Shown: positions 8,226-18,100 of the stretch, piece by piece
How the letters are laid out: each line of letters opens with the position of its first letter
Position numbering within the stretch: position 1 is the stretch's first letter
The notes under the pieces: model-generated
The model's database searches: none
What the model saw: the letters and a program-made list of their open reading frames with translations, nothing else
What the model was told of the DNA's origin: nothing
Program-made: the position numbers and the translations under genes
DNA from: Bog-159 sp963738375
GTDB taxonomy: Bacteria; Acidobacteriota; Terriglobia; Bryobacterales; Bryobacteraceae
Length of the DNA: 64,000 nucleotides
Reading direction: 5' to 3'
Assembly (NCBI GenBank): GCA_963738375.1
Contig: CAVTWL010000004.1
Coordinates: forward strand, 1,364,001 to 1,428,000

Positions 8226-11213
8226 ATGCCAGGCAGTCGAACCGTGGGTCTGACAGCGATTGCGTTTCTAATGGCGGCCGGTCCGCTGGCCCACGCGCAG
8301 GAGCGTTGCACGGTAGAGCGGCCCACGGCGAGCTACAGTGTCCCGCACCGGGCGGGGAGTCCGCCGATCGACGCGGACCCGGCCTCGCCGCTGTGGCGGG
8401 ATGCGGCGGCGGCGGAAATATCAAAGGATTGCAGCCAACAGATCGACTATCCGGCGCTGCGCACCGAAATCCGATCGTTCTGGACGGACACGCATTTATA
8501 CCTGCTGTTCATCTGCCCTTACCAGGAGTTGAACCTGTTCCTGCCGGCGATCGGCGGCGGTCCGCGCAACAAGTTGTGGGACCGCGATGTCGTGGAAATG
8601 TTTCTGGGCGACGATTGGAAGAATATCCGGCATTACCGCGAATTCGAGATTGCGCCCACCGGCGATTGGATCGATCTGGCCATCGACCTGGACCATGAGA
8701 GCGACGACCAGACCTGGCGATCGGGATGGACGACGGCCGCGCATATCGACGAAGGCAAGCATGTCTGGTATGCGGCCGCGCGCATTCCGCTGCGGGCCAT
8801 CAGCAAAGATCCGGTGACGCCGGGGACGAAGTGGCGCGCCAACCTGTACCGGATCGACGGGAAGGGGCCGGATTCGCAGCGGCGCTTTCTTTGCTGGCAG
8901 CCGACGTGTGTGGTGAACCGCGATCCGAACCATGTGCCTGAGAATTTCGGGACGTTGACCTTCACGGGCGGTTCGGACGATCTGGCGCAGGGACGGCGCA
9001 GGTTTGAAACGCGCTGCGGAGGCTGCCACGGGGCGGACGGCAGGGGCGGCGAGCGGGCGCCGGCGATCGGCAGCGGTGAGCGGGAACGCCTGGAATCGGA
9101 CGAGAGCGTGCGCTCTCTCATTCATAGCGGCATTCCGGATGCGGGCATGCCGGCGTTCGATGTGCCGGAGCCGGAGCTGACGCAACTGGTTGCTTTCGTG
9201 CGTTCGCGCGTGACGCCGGCGGCGGAGAGCATGCCGGCGGGCGATGCCAAGGCGGGCGAGGCGTTCTTCTTTGGCGCGGGACATTGCGCGCAATGTCACT
9301 CAATGAATGGGCGGGGGGGGGCTACGGGTCCGGACCTGAGCCGTGCCGGCGAAGAATTGACCTTAGCGGAGATCGAGCAGACACTGCGGGACCCAGCTTC
9401 ACGGCGGAAGCGCGGCTATGCGGTGGCCAACATGCGGCTGCGTTCGGGGGAATCGCTGCGGGGACTGCTGCGCAATGAGAGTTTGTACGATTTGCAGGTG
9501 CAGGATTTCGAGGGACGCTTGCACTTGCTGCGGCGCGACGAGGTGACGGGGATCGATCGCGAAGCTGTTCCTTTAATGCCCGCGCTGCGCGCGAGTGAGA
9601 ATGAGACGCGCGACCTGATTGCCTTTTTGGCGCGGCCGCCGGTAGGTGCTCCGCCGGCTGCGGAGGCGGGGCGTGGCGCGGTGGCGTGGGAGAAGGTGGC
9701 GCATCCCGTTTCGGGGGAGTGGCCCACTTATCACGGACAACTTAGCGGAAACCGCTATAGTACGCTCGCTCAGATCACGCCGCGCAACGTGGGGCAGTTG
9801 GCGCCGCGATGGGTCTTTCCTATCCCTGCCGCGCGGCATTTGGAAGTGACGCCGATCGTAGTGGGCGGCGTCATGTATGTGACCAACGTGAACGCGGCCT
9901 GGGCGCTCGACGCGGCAACGGGGCGTGAGATCTGGCATTATGAGCGCCCGCGCAGCAAAGCGTTGTCGGGCGATGCGGCGGGCGGCATCAATCGGGGCGT
10001 GGCGGTGCTGGGCGATCGGGTTTTCATGGTTACGGACAATGCGCACCTGCTGGCACTCGACCATCTGACTGGAGCGCTGGTCTGGGACACGCAGATGGCG
10101 GACTCCAACGAGAACTACGGCGCGACGTCGGCGCCGCTGGTGGTGGAGGATACGGTCGTTTCGGGAACATCGGGCGGCGATGAAGGCATCCGGGGTTTTG
10201 TTGCGGCCTATAGCGCCGCTACGGGAAAACGGCTGTGGCGGTTCTGGACGGTACCGTCGCCCGGCGAGCCGGCGGCGGCTACATGGGGGGGAAAGGCCAT
10301 CGAACATGGATGCGCGTCGGCGTGGTTGACCGGCAGTTACGACAGTGAAACAGGCACGCTGTTCTGGCCGGTCGGCAATCCTTGCCCGGATTTCAACGGC
10401 GACGAACGGCGCGGCGATAATTTATATTCGGATTCGGTGGTGGCGCTCGATCCGCACAGTGGGGCACTGAAGTGGCATTACCAATTCACGCCCCACGATC
10501 TGCACGATTCCGATTCGACGGAGACGCTGATGGTGGCTGACGCGACTTACGGCGGCCAGCCGCGGCAGCTACTCTTGCATGGCGACCGCAACGGGTTTTT
10601 CTACGTCATCGACCGGGCTACCGGCAAGTTTCTGCGCGCGACTCCGTTCGTGCATTCGCTGACGTGGGCGAGCGGCATCGGCGCGGATGGCCGCCCGGTG
10701 CTAGTGCCCGGCAGCGAACCTTCGCCCACTGGGGCGCGGGCTTGCCCATCGATGGACGGCGCTACAAACTGGATGTCGACGGCTTTCGATCCGGAGCGGC
10801 GCCTGTTCTATTTAATGGCGCTGGAGAAGTGTAACATCTTCACGAAATCGTCGGCGGTATGGAAGGCCGGCGAGTCGTTCTATGGCGGCGGCGCGCGGGA
10901 TGTGCCGGGAGAAACGCCGCGCCAATATTTGCGGGCCATCGATCTGGAGAGCGGCAAGATCGCGTGGGAGATCCCGCAGGTGGGTGAGGCGGAAAGCTGG
11001 GGGGGAGTGCTGGCGACTGCCACCGGTCTGCTGTTTTATTGCGACGATGCCGGGGCGTTTGCCGCGGTCGATTCGGCGACGGGGGCGCCGCTGTGGCATA
11101 TACACCTGAATACAGCGTGGAAGGCTTCGCCGATGACGTACCTGGCGGGAGGCAAGCAGTACGTGGCCGTGGCGGTGGGCGGAAGCGTGATGTCGTTCGG
11201 GCTTCCGGATTAG
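8226..11213 (+). CDS. CBM9-like / dihaem cytochrome c / PQQ-dependent dehydrogenase fusion
   Basis: A 995-residue secreted protein, intact. After a signal peptide (ending near AHAQ) come a CBM9-like carbohydrate-binding domain (about residues 35-240), two cytochrome c domains with CGGCH (264-268) and CAQCH (354-358), and an eight-bladed PQQ dehydrogenase propeller (about 495-995) with NRYSTLAQITPRNVGQL and WLTGSYD. The active-site segment TPHDLHDSDS has the catalytic Asp at 761 and a second Asp at 763, the +2 position that binds lanthanide in XoxF/ExaF-type enzymes. It probably oxidises an alcohol or sugar in the periplasm and passes electrons to its own haems. A TATACT -10 element (8202-8207) and GAGGAA precede the ATG. 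The stop overlaps the convergent TPR gene by 4 bases. Confidence 0.9.
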   Translation: MPGSRTVGLTAIAFLMAAGPLAHAQERCTVERPTASYSVPHRAGSPPIDADPASPLWRDAAAAEISKDCSQQIDYPALRTEIRSFWTDTHLYLLFICPYQELNLFLPAIGGGPRNKLWDRDVVEMFLGDDWKNIRHYREFEIAPTGDWIDLAIDLDHESDDQTWRSGWTTAAHIDEGKHVWYAAARIPLRAISKDPVTPGTKWRANLYRIDGKGPDSQRRFLCWQPTCVVNRDPNHVPENFGTLTFTGGSDDLAQGRRRFETRCGGCHGADGRGGERAPAIGSGERERLESDESVRSLIHSGIPDAGMPAFDVPEPELTQLVAFVRSRVTPAAESMPAGDAKAGEAFFFGAGHCAQCHSMNGRGGATGPDLSRAGEELTLAEIEQTLRDPASRRKRGYAVANMRLRSGESLRGLLRNESLYDLQVQDFEGRLHLLRRDEVTGIDREAVPLMPALRASENETRDLIAFLARPPVGAPPAAEAGRGAVAWEKVAHPVSGEWPTYHGQLSGNRYSTLAQITPRNVGQLAPRWVFPIPAARHLEVTPIVVGGVMYVTNVNAAWALDAATGREIWHYERPRSKALSGDAAGGINRGVAVLGDRVFMVTDNAHLLALDHLTGALVWDTQMADSNENYGATSAPLVVEDTVVSGTSGGDEGIRGFVAAYSAATGKRLWRFWTVPSPGEPAAATWGGKAIEHGCASAWLTGSYDSETGTLFWPVGNPCPDFNGDERRGDNLYSDSVVALDPHSGALKWHYQFTPHDLHDSDSTETLMVADATYGGQPRQLLLHGDRNGFFYVIDRATGKFLRATPFVHSLTWASGIGADGRPVLVPGSEPSPTGARACPSMDGATNWMSTAFDPERRLFYLMALEKCNIFTKSSAVWKAGESFYGGGARDVPGETPRQYLRAIDLESGKIAWEIPQVGEAESWGGVLATATGLLFYCDDAGAFAAVDSATGAPLWHIHLNTAWKASPMTYLAGGKQYVAVAVGGSVMSFGLPD

Positions 11214-12616
11214 CGCTGCCTGGCGGCGTCTCTTAATTCCGGGGCGAGTTGGAAGGCCTTCTCGAATTCGGCGCGCGATTCGGGCTCCTTGTTCCCGGCA
11301 TGCAGCGCCAGCGCGAGATTGTAATGCGCCTCGGCATAGGCGGGCTTTAGCCGGGCCGCCTGCCGGAATTCAGTTTCCGCCGCGGCGGCGTCGCCTGACT
11401 GCAGGAGAACCAGGCCCAGGTTGTTGTGGACCTCGGCAAAATCGGGATTCCGCCGCAAGACGCCGCGATAGAGATTCGCGGCTCCGGCCAAGTCGTTGCG
11501 CGCGGCAAGCAGCAGCCCCAGTTGAATGCGCGCGTCGGTGTAGTTGGGGTCGAGGGCTACGGCGTCGTTCCATTCGCGCGAGGCGTCGTCCGGGCGGCCC
11601 GATTCCATCAGGGCAAGACCGAGATTGTAGTGGGCTTCGGCCAGATCGGGATCGCACATGACCGCCTGACGAAATTCTTCGAGGGCGTGGGCGCGGTCAT
11701 TGGCGCGCCAGTAGAGCAGGCCCTGGCTGGAGTGCGCCTGGGCGTAGTCGGGTTTGAGTTCGAGGGCCCGGCGGTAGGCGGCCATGGCGCCATCGGCATC
11801 TCCCTGGCGGCTGAGAGTAAGGCCGAGGTAATAGTAACCCACGGGATTTTCGGGGCTCTCGGCGACGGATCTCTGAAATAAAGACAGGGCCTTGGGGAGT
11901 TGGTCCTGCTTGAGCGCCTCGACGCCCTGGAGGATGGATTGTTTCGATTCCGCCAGGCGGGTGCGGAAATCGTGCAAAGCTTTGACCTCGTCGATTTCCT
12001 TTTGCGCCGCGGAGGCCTGCCCTTGGGCGCGCAGGGCGAGGCCGAGGTTGTACCGCGCCTTTTCGAAATCGGGACGGAGTTCGAGCGCTTGGCGAAATTC
12101 GGCGACAGCGGTCGCGAGGCCGCCGGACGTTTTGAGCTCCAACCCGAGGTCGTAGTGTGCGTCGGCATCCTTGGGATCGGCTGCCACGGCTTGGCGGAAG
12201 GCGGCCAGCGCCCCAGCGCGGTCGTCCAGGCGGCGGAGGGCAACTCCCAGGCGGTCGTAAGCGCGGGCAAAGCCCGGATTGATGCGGGCGGCGCGGCGGA
12301 ATTCGGCGGCCGCCTCGGGAAGGTTGCCGAGCTGGCCTTCGGCGAGGCCTAGTTCGAAATGCAGGTCGGCGGAGGGTTTGGAGGCGATGGCGCGGCGCAG
12401 TTCGCGGGCCGCGTCCGACGGATTGTTTTGCTCCAGCAGAATGCGTGCGAGGAGGCGGCGGGCTTCCGCATACGCAGGATCCAGGGCGATGGCGGCGCGG
12501 CATTCGCGGGCGGCGGCGTCCGTATCGCCCTTGAGTTTTAATGCGGCCGCCTGGTTGTAGTGGGGCACGGCGGCGGGTACGGCCAGGAGCACAGCGAGAT
12601 GGATCGCCACCCACAT
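11210..12616 (-). CDS. Tetratricopeptide-repeat protein
   Basis: A 468-residue protein made almost wholly of TPR units (about twelve), recognisable by repeated patterns such as AEAHYNLGLAL, A-A--EFRQA and DP-Y-DA. A short hydrophobic N-terminus (MWVAIHLAVLLAVPAAVPHY) suggests a signal peptide or membrane anchor, so it probably works in the periplasm as a protein-interaction scaffold. A coiled stretch without clean repeats (AQKEIDEVKALHDFRTRLAE) separates an N-terminal and a C-terminal TPR block. Nothing identifies its partners. It is convergent with the PQQ dehydrogenase gene and divergent from the Rrf2 regulator. Confidence 0.85.
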   Translation of the reverse strand: MWVAIHLAVLLAVPAAVPHYNQAAALKLKGDTDAAARECRAAIALDPAYAEARRLLARILLEQNNPSDAARELRRAIASKPSADLHFELGLAEGQLGNLPEAAAEFRRAARINPGFARAYDRLGVALRRLDDRAGALAAFRQAVAADPKDADAHYDLGLELKTSGGLATAVAEFRQALELRPDFEKARYNLGLALRAQGQASAAQKEIDEVKALHDFRTRLAESKQSILQGVEALKQDQLPKALSLFQRSVAESPENPVGYYYLGLTLSRQGDADGAMAAYRRALELKPDYAQAHSSQGLLYWRANDRAHALEEFRQAVMCDPDLAEAHYNLGLALMESGRPDDASREWNDAVALDPNYTDARIQLGLLLAARNDLAGAANLYRGVLRRNPDFAEVHNNLGLVLLQSGDAAAAETEFRQAARLKPAYAEAHYNLALALHAGNKEPESRAEFEKAFQLAPELRDAARQR

Positions 12617-12706
12617 GATTAGACGAAGTTAGCATCTTCGGGCGGGGAGACGGCAAGTTCGCATAATTTCCCCGCGGATTTCTTGCGGGCGCGGGTGCGC
12701 TTTAGC

Positions 12707-12733
12707 TAATCTCTAGTAGGATAGAGGGGATTA
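12707..12733 (+). promoter_or_regulatory. Imperfect dyad, candidate operator of the Rrf2 regulator
   Basis: TAATCTCTA at 12707-12715 faces TAGAGGGGATTA at 12722-12733, an imperfect inverted repeat centred about 30 bases before the Rrf2 start. A -10-like TAGGAT (12717-12722) lies inside it. Rrf2 regulators bind dyads of this size and often control their own gene, so autoregulation is a reasonable inference. Confidence 0.4.
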
Positions 12734-12749
12734 ACAGTCAAGTCTTCGT

Positions 12750-13175
12750 ATGACCATTTCCGTTAAAGGTGAATATGCGCTGCAAGCGTTGTTCGATCTG
12801 GCGTCGCAGCCTCCGGGGGCGCCGGTAAAGATCGGCGAGATTGCCAAGCGGCAGAAGATTCCGCAGAAGTTCCTGGAGTTGATTCTGGCGGGACTGAAGC
12901 AAGGCGGCTTTGTGGAGTCGCGGCGGGGGGCGGAAGGCGGCTATCTGCTGGTACGGACGCCGGAATCGCTAACGGTGGGCGAGGTACTCCGGTTTGTGGA
13001 GGGCCCCCAACCGGGACGATCTCGGTCGCGACGGAAAGGCGAGTCACCATTCGCCGAGATGTGGAGCCGGGTCGATCTGGCGGTTTCCGATGTGCTCGAC
13101 CACACCACATTCGCCGATTTGCGGCGAGCGTGGACTGAACGGCACGCGAAGTTTGTACCGAATTGGGAGATATAA
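12750..13175 (+). CDS. Rrf2-family transcriptional regulator, CymR-like
   Basis: A 141-residue winged-helix protein: MTISVKGEYALQALFDLA opens the family-typical first helix, KIPQKFLELILAGLKQGGFV is the recognition region and SRRGAEGGYLL the wing. There is no cysteine anywhere, so it cannot hold the [2Fe-2S] cluster of IscR or the cluster of NsrR. It lies 3 bases before cysK. In Bacillus and Staphylococcus, CymR is a cluster-free Rrf2 repressor of cysteine genes that works in complex with CysK, so this pair suggests the same arrangement. That is inference from family and position; the protein could also be a general Rrf2 regulator. Confidence 0.85.
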   Translation: MTISVKGEYALQALFDLASQPPGAPVKIGEIAKRQKIPQKFLELILAGLKQGGFVESRRGAEGGYLLVRTPESLTVGEVLRFVEGPQPGRSRSRRKGESPFAEMWSRVDLAVSDVLDHTTFADLRRAWTERHAKFVPNWEI

Positions 13176-13178
13176 GCC

Positions 13179-14123
13179 TTGTATTACGCGGACAATTCGT
13201 TGAGCATCGGCCGCACGCCGCTGGTGCAGATCCATCGGATTACGGAGGGCGCGCCGGTAACGCTGCTGGCTAAGATCGAGGGGCGCAATCCCGCATACTC
13301 CGTGAAGGACCGGATCGGCGCATCGATGGTGTGGGACGCCGAGCAGCGCGGGATTTTGAAACCGGGCAAGGAACTGATCGAGCCGACCAGCGGCAACACG
13401 GGCATTGCGCTGGCTTACGTGGCCGCTGCACGCGGTTATTCCATCACCCTGACGATGCCGGAGAGCATGTCCATCGAGCGCCGGAAGGTGCTGCAGGCGC
13501 TGGGCGCGCGGGTGCTGCTTTCGGAGGGCGACCAAGGGATGGCAGGATCGATCGCCAAGGCGCTGGAACTGGTTTCGTCGGAGCCCGACCATTATGTGCT
13601 GCTGCAACAATTCGAAAATCCGGCGAACCCTCGCATTCATTTTGAGACTACCGGACCGGAAATCTGGACGGATACCGGCGGCGCGATCGACGTACTGGTG
13701 GCGGGGATCGGAACCGGTGGCACCATCAGCGGGGTTTCGCGCTACATCAAGCAGTCGAAAGGCAAGAGGATATTGTCGGTGGGCGTGGAGCCGGCCAGTT
13801 CCCCTGTAATCACGCAAACCATGAATCACCAACCGGCGAAGGCGGCGCCCCACAAGATCCAGGGGTTAGGAGCGGGATTTATCCCGGAGACGTTGGATCT
13901 TTCCATGGTGGACCGGATGGAGACGGTGAGCGACGACGAGGCGATGGAGATGGCGCGCAGACTGGCCAAGGAAGAAGGCATCCTTTGCGGGATTTCCTGC
14001 GGGGCGGCCATGGCGGCGGCGCTGCGACTGGCGCGGGACGCGGAGTTTAGCGGCAAAACGATCGTTGTGATTCTGCCCGATTCAGGCGAGCGCTACCTGA
14101 GTACCGCTTTATTTGAAGGATGA
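13179..14123 (+). CDS. cysK: Cysteine synthase A (O-acetylserine sulfhydrylase)
   Basis: Makes cysteine from O-acetylserine and sulfide in the cytoplasm. The 314-residue chain has the expected length and motifs: SVKDRIGASMV with the PLP lysine at 43, the substrate-binding loop TSGNTGIAL, the phosphate-binding GTGGTISG, and a C-terminal PDSGERYLST. The start is TTG 13179, supported by GGGAGA ending 8 bases upstream and by the N-terminus YYADNSLSIGRTPLVQI. It follows the Rrf2 gene by 3 bases, so the two form an operon. The window holds a second cysteine synthase at 31350-32303 that appears to belong to a different sulfur-donor route. Confidence 0.93.
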   Translation: MYYADNSLSIGRTPLVQIHRITEGAPVTLLAKIEGRNPAYSVKDRIGASMVWDAEQRGILKPGKELIEPTSGNTGIALAYVAAARGYSITLTMPESMSIERRKVLQALGARVLLSEGDQGMAGSIAKALELVSSEPDHYVLLQQFENPANPRIHFETTGPEIWTDTGGAIDVLVAGIGTGGTISGVSRYIKQSKGKRILSVGVEPASSPVITQTMNHQPAKAAPHKIQGLGAGFIPETLDLSMVDRMETVSDDEAMEMARRLAKEEGILCGISCGAAMAAALRLARDAEFSGKTIVVILPDSGERYLSTALFEG

Positions 14124-14142
14124 ATTGTTAAGTGCTTGTAAA

Positions 14143-14184
14143 AAGCGGGCGCGTTTTGGGTGAAAGGGGTGAGTGCGCCCGCTT
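14143..14184 (+). terminator. Hairpin downstream of cysK
   Basis: AAGCGGGCGC (14143-14152) and GCGCCCGCTT (14175-14184) are perfect 10-base complementary arms around a 22-base loop, starting 19 bases after the cysK stop. No T run follows, so it is either a weak terminator or an mRNA-stabilising hairpin. Confidence 0.5.
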
Positions 14185-14293
14185 ATCGTAACGGGGATTT
14201 GGCTAGTAGGCGATGGTTTTTTGGGAAGGGTTACAGGCGAAATATCGATTTGTGTATTTTCTTGAGGATTCGCTGGACGAAATCGGAAAAGCC

Positions 14294-15142
14294 ATGAAGA
14301 TGGGTTTGGCGCTGAGCGTCCTTTACACGGTAGGATTGTCGGCGCAGATCGAAAAACCGGCGGGGCCACCGCCGCTCATGGAGAATTCGGGCAAACCGAT
14401 GGCGCCCGATTTCCAGTGCGCGGAGGAAGATATCCGATTGGCTGGTTTAAGCTGCACTTATGAAGATCCGTGCCCGGTGTATTTGGAACTGGCGTCGGTG
14501 GAGGCGGTGGGGAACCGGATTTTTGCCGCGGGGAATATTCATTCTTCGTCGACCACGCTCTATTCTGTGCTGCTGGCGAGCGACGACAACGGCAAGACGT
14601 GGCGGGAGCCGCACGAGCGAATCCGGCTGGCAGGGTTCGACCGGGTACAGTTTGCCGATTTTGAAACCGGGTGGGTGAGCGGCGAGACGCAAAATCCCCT
14701 GCCCCGGGATCCCTTCCTTCTAACCAGCAGCGACGGCGGGAAGACCTGGCAGGAGAAGCCCATCTTCGGGGAGCCGCAGTTCGGAGCAATCACCGATTTC
14801 CGGTTCAGTTCGCGGACGAATGGCGTGTTAGAGATTTATCGCGGGCAGACGGGGGCAAACGGGCAGTACGAGTTATATGAGACTGCCAACGGCGGGGAAA
14901 GCTGGGTCTTGCGGCAGACCAGCGAGAGGCTGATCGAATTGATGCACAAGAGCGGAAATTCGGACTGGCGCGTGCGGGCGGATGCGGCCACGAAATCGTA
15001 CAAGATTGAGCATCGCGGTAATGGGGGATGGCAGACGACGGCGGCGTTCCTGGTATCGATCGGAAAATGCAGGCCGCCGGAAGTCGCGCCGCCAAGTCCT
15101 CCCGCGGGGGATGGCGGCGGACCTAGACTCCCTGAACGGTAG
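14294..15142 (+). CDS. Secreted BNR/Asp-box repeat protein (YCF48-like)
   Basis: I prefer ATG 14294 (MKMGLALSVLYTVGLSAQ, a signal peptide) over the longer ORF start at 14213. Two clear Asp-box motifs are present, SDDNGKTWRE and SSDGGKTWQE, with a third degenerate ANGGESWVL; such repeats mark a sialidase/YCF48-type beta-propeller. The propeller looks short (about 250 residues), so it may be partial or use fewer blades. A Pro-rich tail (PPEVAPPSPPAGDGGG) ends the protein. No enzymatic residues are evident. Its stop overlaps the convergent glycosyltransferase gene by about 20 bases. Confidence 0.7.
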   Translation: MKMGLALSVLYTVGLSAQIEKPAGPPPLMENSGKPMAPDFQCAEEDIRLAGLSCTYEDPCPVYLELASVEAVGNRIFAAGNIHSSSTTLYSVLLASDDNGKTWREPHERIRLAGFDRVQFADFETGWVSGETQNPLPRDPFLLTSSDGGKTWQEKPIFGEPQFGAITDFRFSSRTNGVLEIYRGQTGANGQYELYETANGGESWVLRQTSERLIELMHKSGNSDWRVRADAATKSYKIEHRGNGGWQTTAAFLVSIGKCRPPEVAPPSPPAGDGGGPRLPER

Positions 15143-18100
15143 CGCGGCGCTCCAGTTTTCCCCAGCCGACAACGCGGCCGCGGACGGCGTAGATCAGCGA
15201 TTTGGCCACCACGTAGTACATCAGCTCGCGGTAGTAAATGCGCTGAAAGAACAACAGTGCGAGATCCCACGGCTTTTCGCCTTCGAGCCAATAAGCCAGC
15301 AGGCCGGTGAGCAACTCGAGCACGAAAAAGGCGAGATAGAAGATCAGCACGATGCGCCAGTTGCCGGCGAACAGGGCCACGATCATGGCCAATTCGGCAA
15401 ATGGTGACAGGGCGGCCAGCAGGACTTGAAAGATCCAGATGCTGGGCAGGGCGACGAAGCCGAGCGATCCGTACTTGCGGACGAACAGGGCGTCGCGATG
15501 CTTCCAGGCCGCCTGCAGGGTGCCAAAGGCCCAGCGGAAGCGCTGTTTGGCCAGGCCGCGGGTATCCTCGGGCGCTTCGGTGAAGGCGACGGCCTCCTCT
15601 TCATAGCGGATCTTGTAACCGGCGCGGCGGATTTTGAGGGTTAGGTCGGTGTCTTCGGCCAGCGTGTCGTCGCCGAAGCCGCCCATCTCCACGACGAGGT
15701 CTCTTGCGCCAGGCGCCCACCGCGCCGGGCACCACCGTGATGGCGTTCAACAAGTCGAGCGCGCGGCGGTCGAGGTTGAAGCCGTAGATGTATTCGATGG
15801 ATTGGAAGCGCGTGATCCAGCTGTTGCGATTGCCCACGCGCGCGTTTCCGGAGACGGCGCCGACTTTGGGGTCGGCGAAATGGCGCACGAGTTTGGCGAT
15901 GGTGCCGGGGCGGAAGATGGTATCGGCATCGAGCGCGATCAGGATATCGTGGCGGGCGTGCGCAATGGCATTGTTCAGGGCCGCCGACTTGCCGCCGTTG
16001 GGCTGCGAGAGGATGCGGATGTTCGGGCGGCCGCCGAAATGGCGCTGCAAGACATCGAGCGTGGCGTCTTGGAGCCATCGTCGACGATGACGATTTCCAG
16101 ATCGGCATAGCCGTTGCGCAGGATAGACTCGACTGTTCTGACGATCACTTTCTCTTCGTTGTAGGCGGCGACGATCACGCTGACCGGGGGATGGAAATCG
16201 GGGTCGAAGACGGCGCGGCGGGCGCGCCACTTTTGCACCACCGCGAGAACGCCGAAGAAGAGGGAGCGGGCGAGCGTGAGATAGATGGCCCAAAGGAACA
16301 GAATGCCGATGGCTTTCTTGAAGTTGCCCTGGAAATCGAAAGCGCCGCCTTCGATGCGGGCCCAGCGCATTTCGACGCCGGAGGGCGCGGGCATCAGTTG
16401 GGCGCGGGTTTGTCCCAGCAGCTCGCTCGAGCGGCACGAAGCGATAGCCCTGGGCTTGCAATGTATCGAGGATGCGCGGCAGCGCGGCGACGGTGGCGGA
16501 GCGGTCGCCGCCGGCATCGTGCAGCAGGATCACATGGCCGGGGTCGTTCGGTGGATTGCAGTTCGCCCTCGATTTCATTGACGATTTCGTCCGCCGTGAC
16601 GCCTTTTTCCCAGTCGCGCGGATCGATGCGCTCGCCGACGGTCACGTAGCCGGCTTTCTGCGCGCGCAGGACGGGAAGGATTTCTTCCGGGGTCTGCGGC
16701 TGGCTGTCGGCGTTGTACGGCGGGCCGGAAGAGCACGGTGGAAACGCCCAGGGCGTTTTCGATAATGCGCTGCGTGGTGCTTAATTCCAGCGCGGCGCGC
16801 TCTTCGGAAACCATGGCGATGTTGGGATGCGTGTAGGTGTGATTGCCGATATCGTGGCCTTCGGCATATTCACGTTTCACCAGGCTGATGTTCTGGTCGG
16901 CATTGGCGCCGATCACGAAGAAAGTGCGCGGGCATCGTGGGTACGCAGGATGTCGAGGATGGCGGGCGTGTAGCGGGCGTCGGGGCCGTCGTCGAAGGTG
17001 AGCGCGAGGACTTTGCCGGCTGCGCCTTTCGGCTGGCTGCCGCCGCTCGACTCGATGACGTAGTAAGACGGAAGCTGGCCATATTGTTCGGCGAATGCCC
17101 CGCTGGAGTCGCGGGAAACCCGGCGGGCGCCGTCGTGCGGCGTTTGCACGATGCGCAGCACATCGCCATCGCCGTAGTTATTCACGGATTTTTCGGCGGC
17201 GAGGATGGAGAGCTTGCCGGGGTCGAAGTTTGCGGGGGGCCAGGCACTGGGCGCCAGAACGTTCCAGAGATCGGGGTCTTCGGCGCCCAGGCGCCAAACG
17301 GCCATGCCGCGGAACCCTCCCGCCGCGACGCCGCGCGCTTGATTCAGGGCGGTGACGGCATCGAGGAACCAGACTTCGTGCGCTTGGCCGCCGGCCTGGT
17401 ACCGCAGTACAGGATTTGCCGTGGCGGCATCCCAGGCGATGGCGGAGTGCGTCGAAACGGCCTGCGACATAGTGTTACCGAAGGTGGCTTCAGCGGAGCC
17501 TGCGCCGCCGATGGTCCAGTCGTAGCCGTAGTTGCCGATGCCGATGACCATCTTGGCGGGCGGAGCGAGCGGCGGCGAGGCGATCGATCTGGTTCTGAAA
17601 CCAGGCTTGGGAAGCAATCGGGCCGGGTTCGCCGGACTGGTAATGCTCGTCGTAGACCATGGGCACGATGTAATCGTTGATGGCGGCGAGCTGGCCGATG
17701 TCGTAAGCGGGGTCGTCAACGGGAACACTCTCGGTGAGCAGCAGATGGGCGGGTTCGAGACTTGCGCGCAGCAGGCGCATGAAGGCGAGGAAGGGAGCGC
17801 GGTCAGCCGGAGTCAGACTTTCAAAGTCGATATTGACGCCGGCAAATTTGTGCTCGGCGAGGTTGTTATAGATGTTATCGATGAGGTCGCGGCGGGCCTC
17901 GGGATCGTGCAGGATGTTGCGGACGTCGGCCGCCTGCCAGCCATCGCGGTAGTTGGTCACCAAGGCGAGGATAGGCAGCTTGGCCTGGGCGGCAATGGCC
18001 ATGACGGTAGCGTCGCTCTGGTCGTCGAGATCGCCTTTGGCGTTGCGCAAAATGAGCCATTCGGGAACAAGGTGGGTCAAGTGCGTGAGGTGCAGGCGCA

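Noticed and set aside
11900..12352. Long plus-strand ORFs inside the TPR gene
   Set aside because: They are antisense shadows of a repetitive GC-rich gene, with low-complexity composition and no ribosome site.
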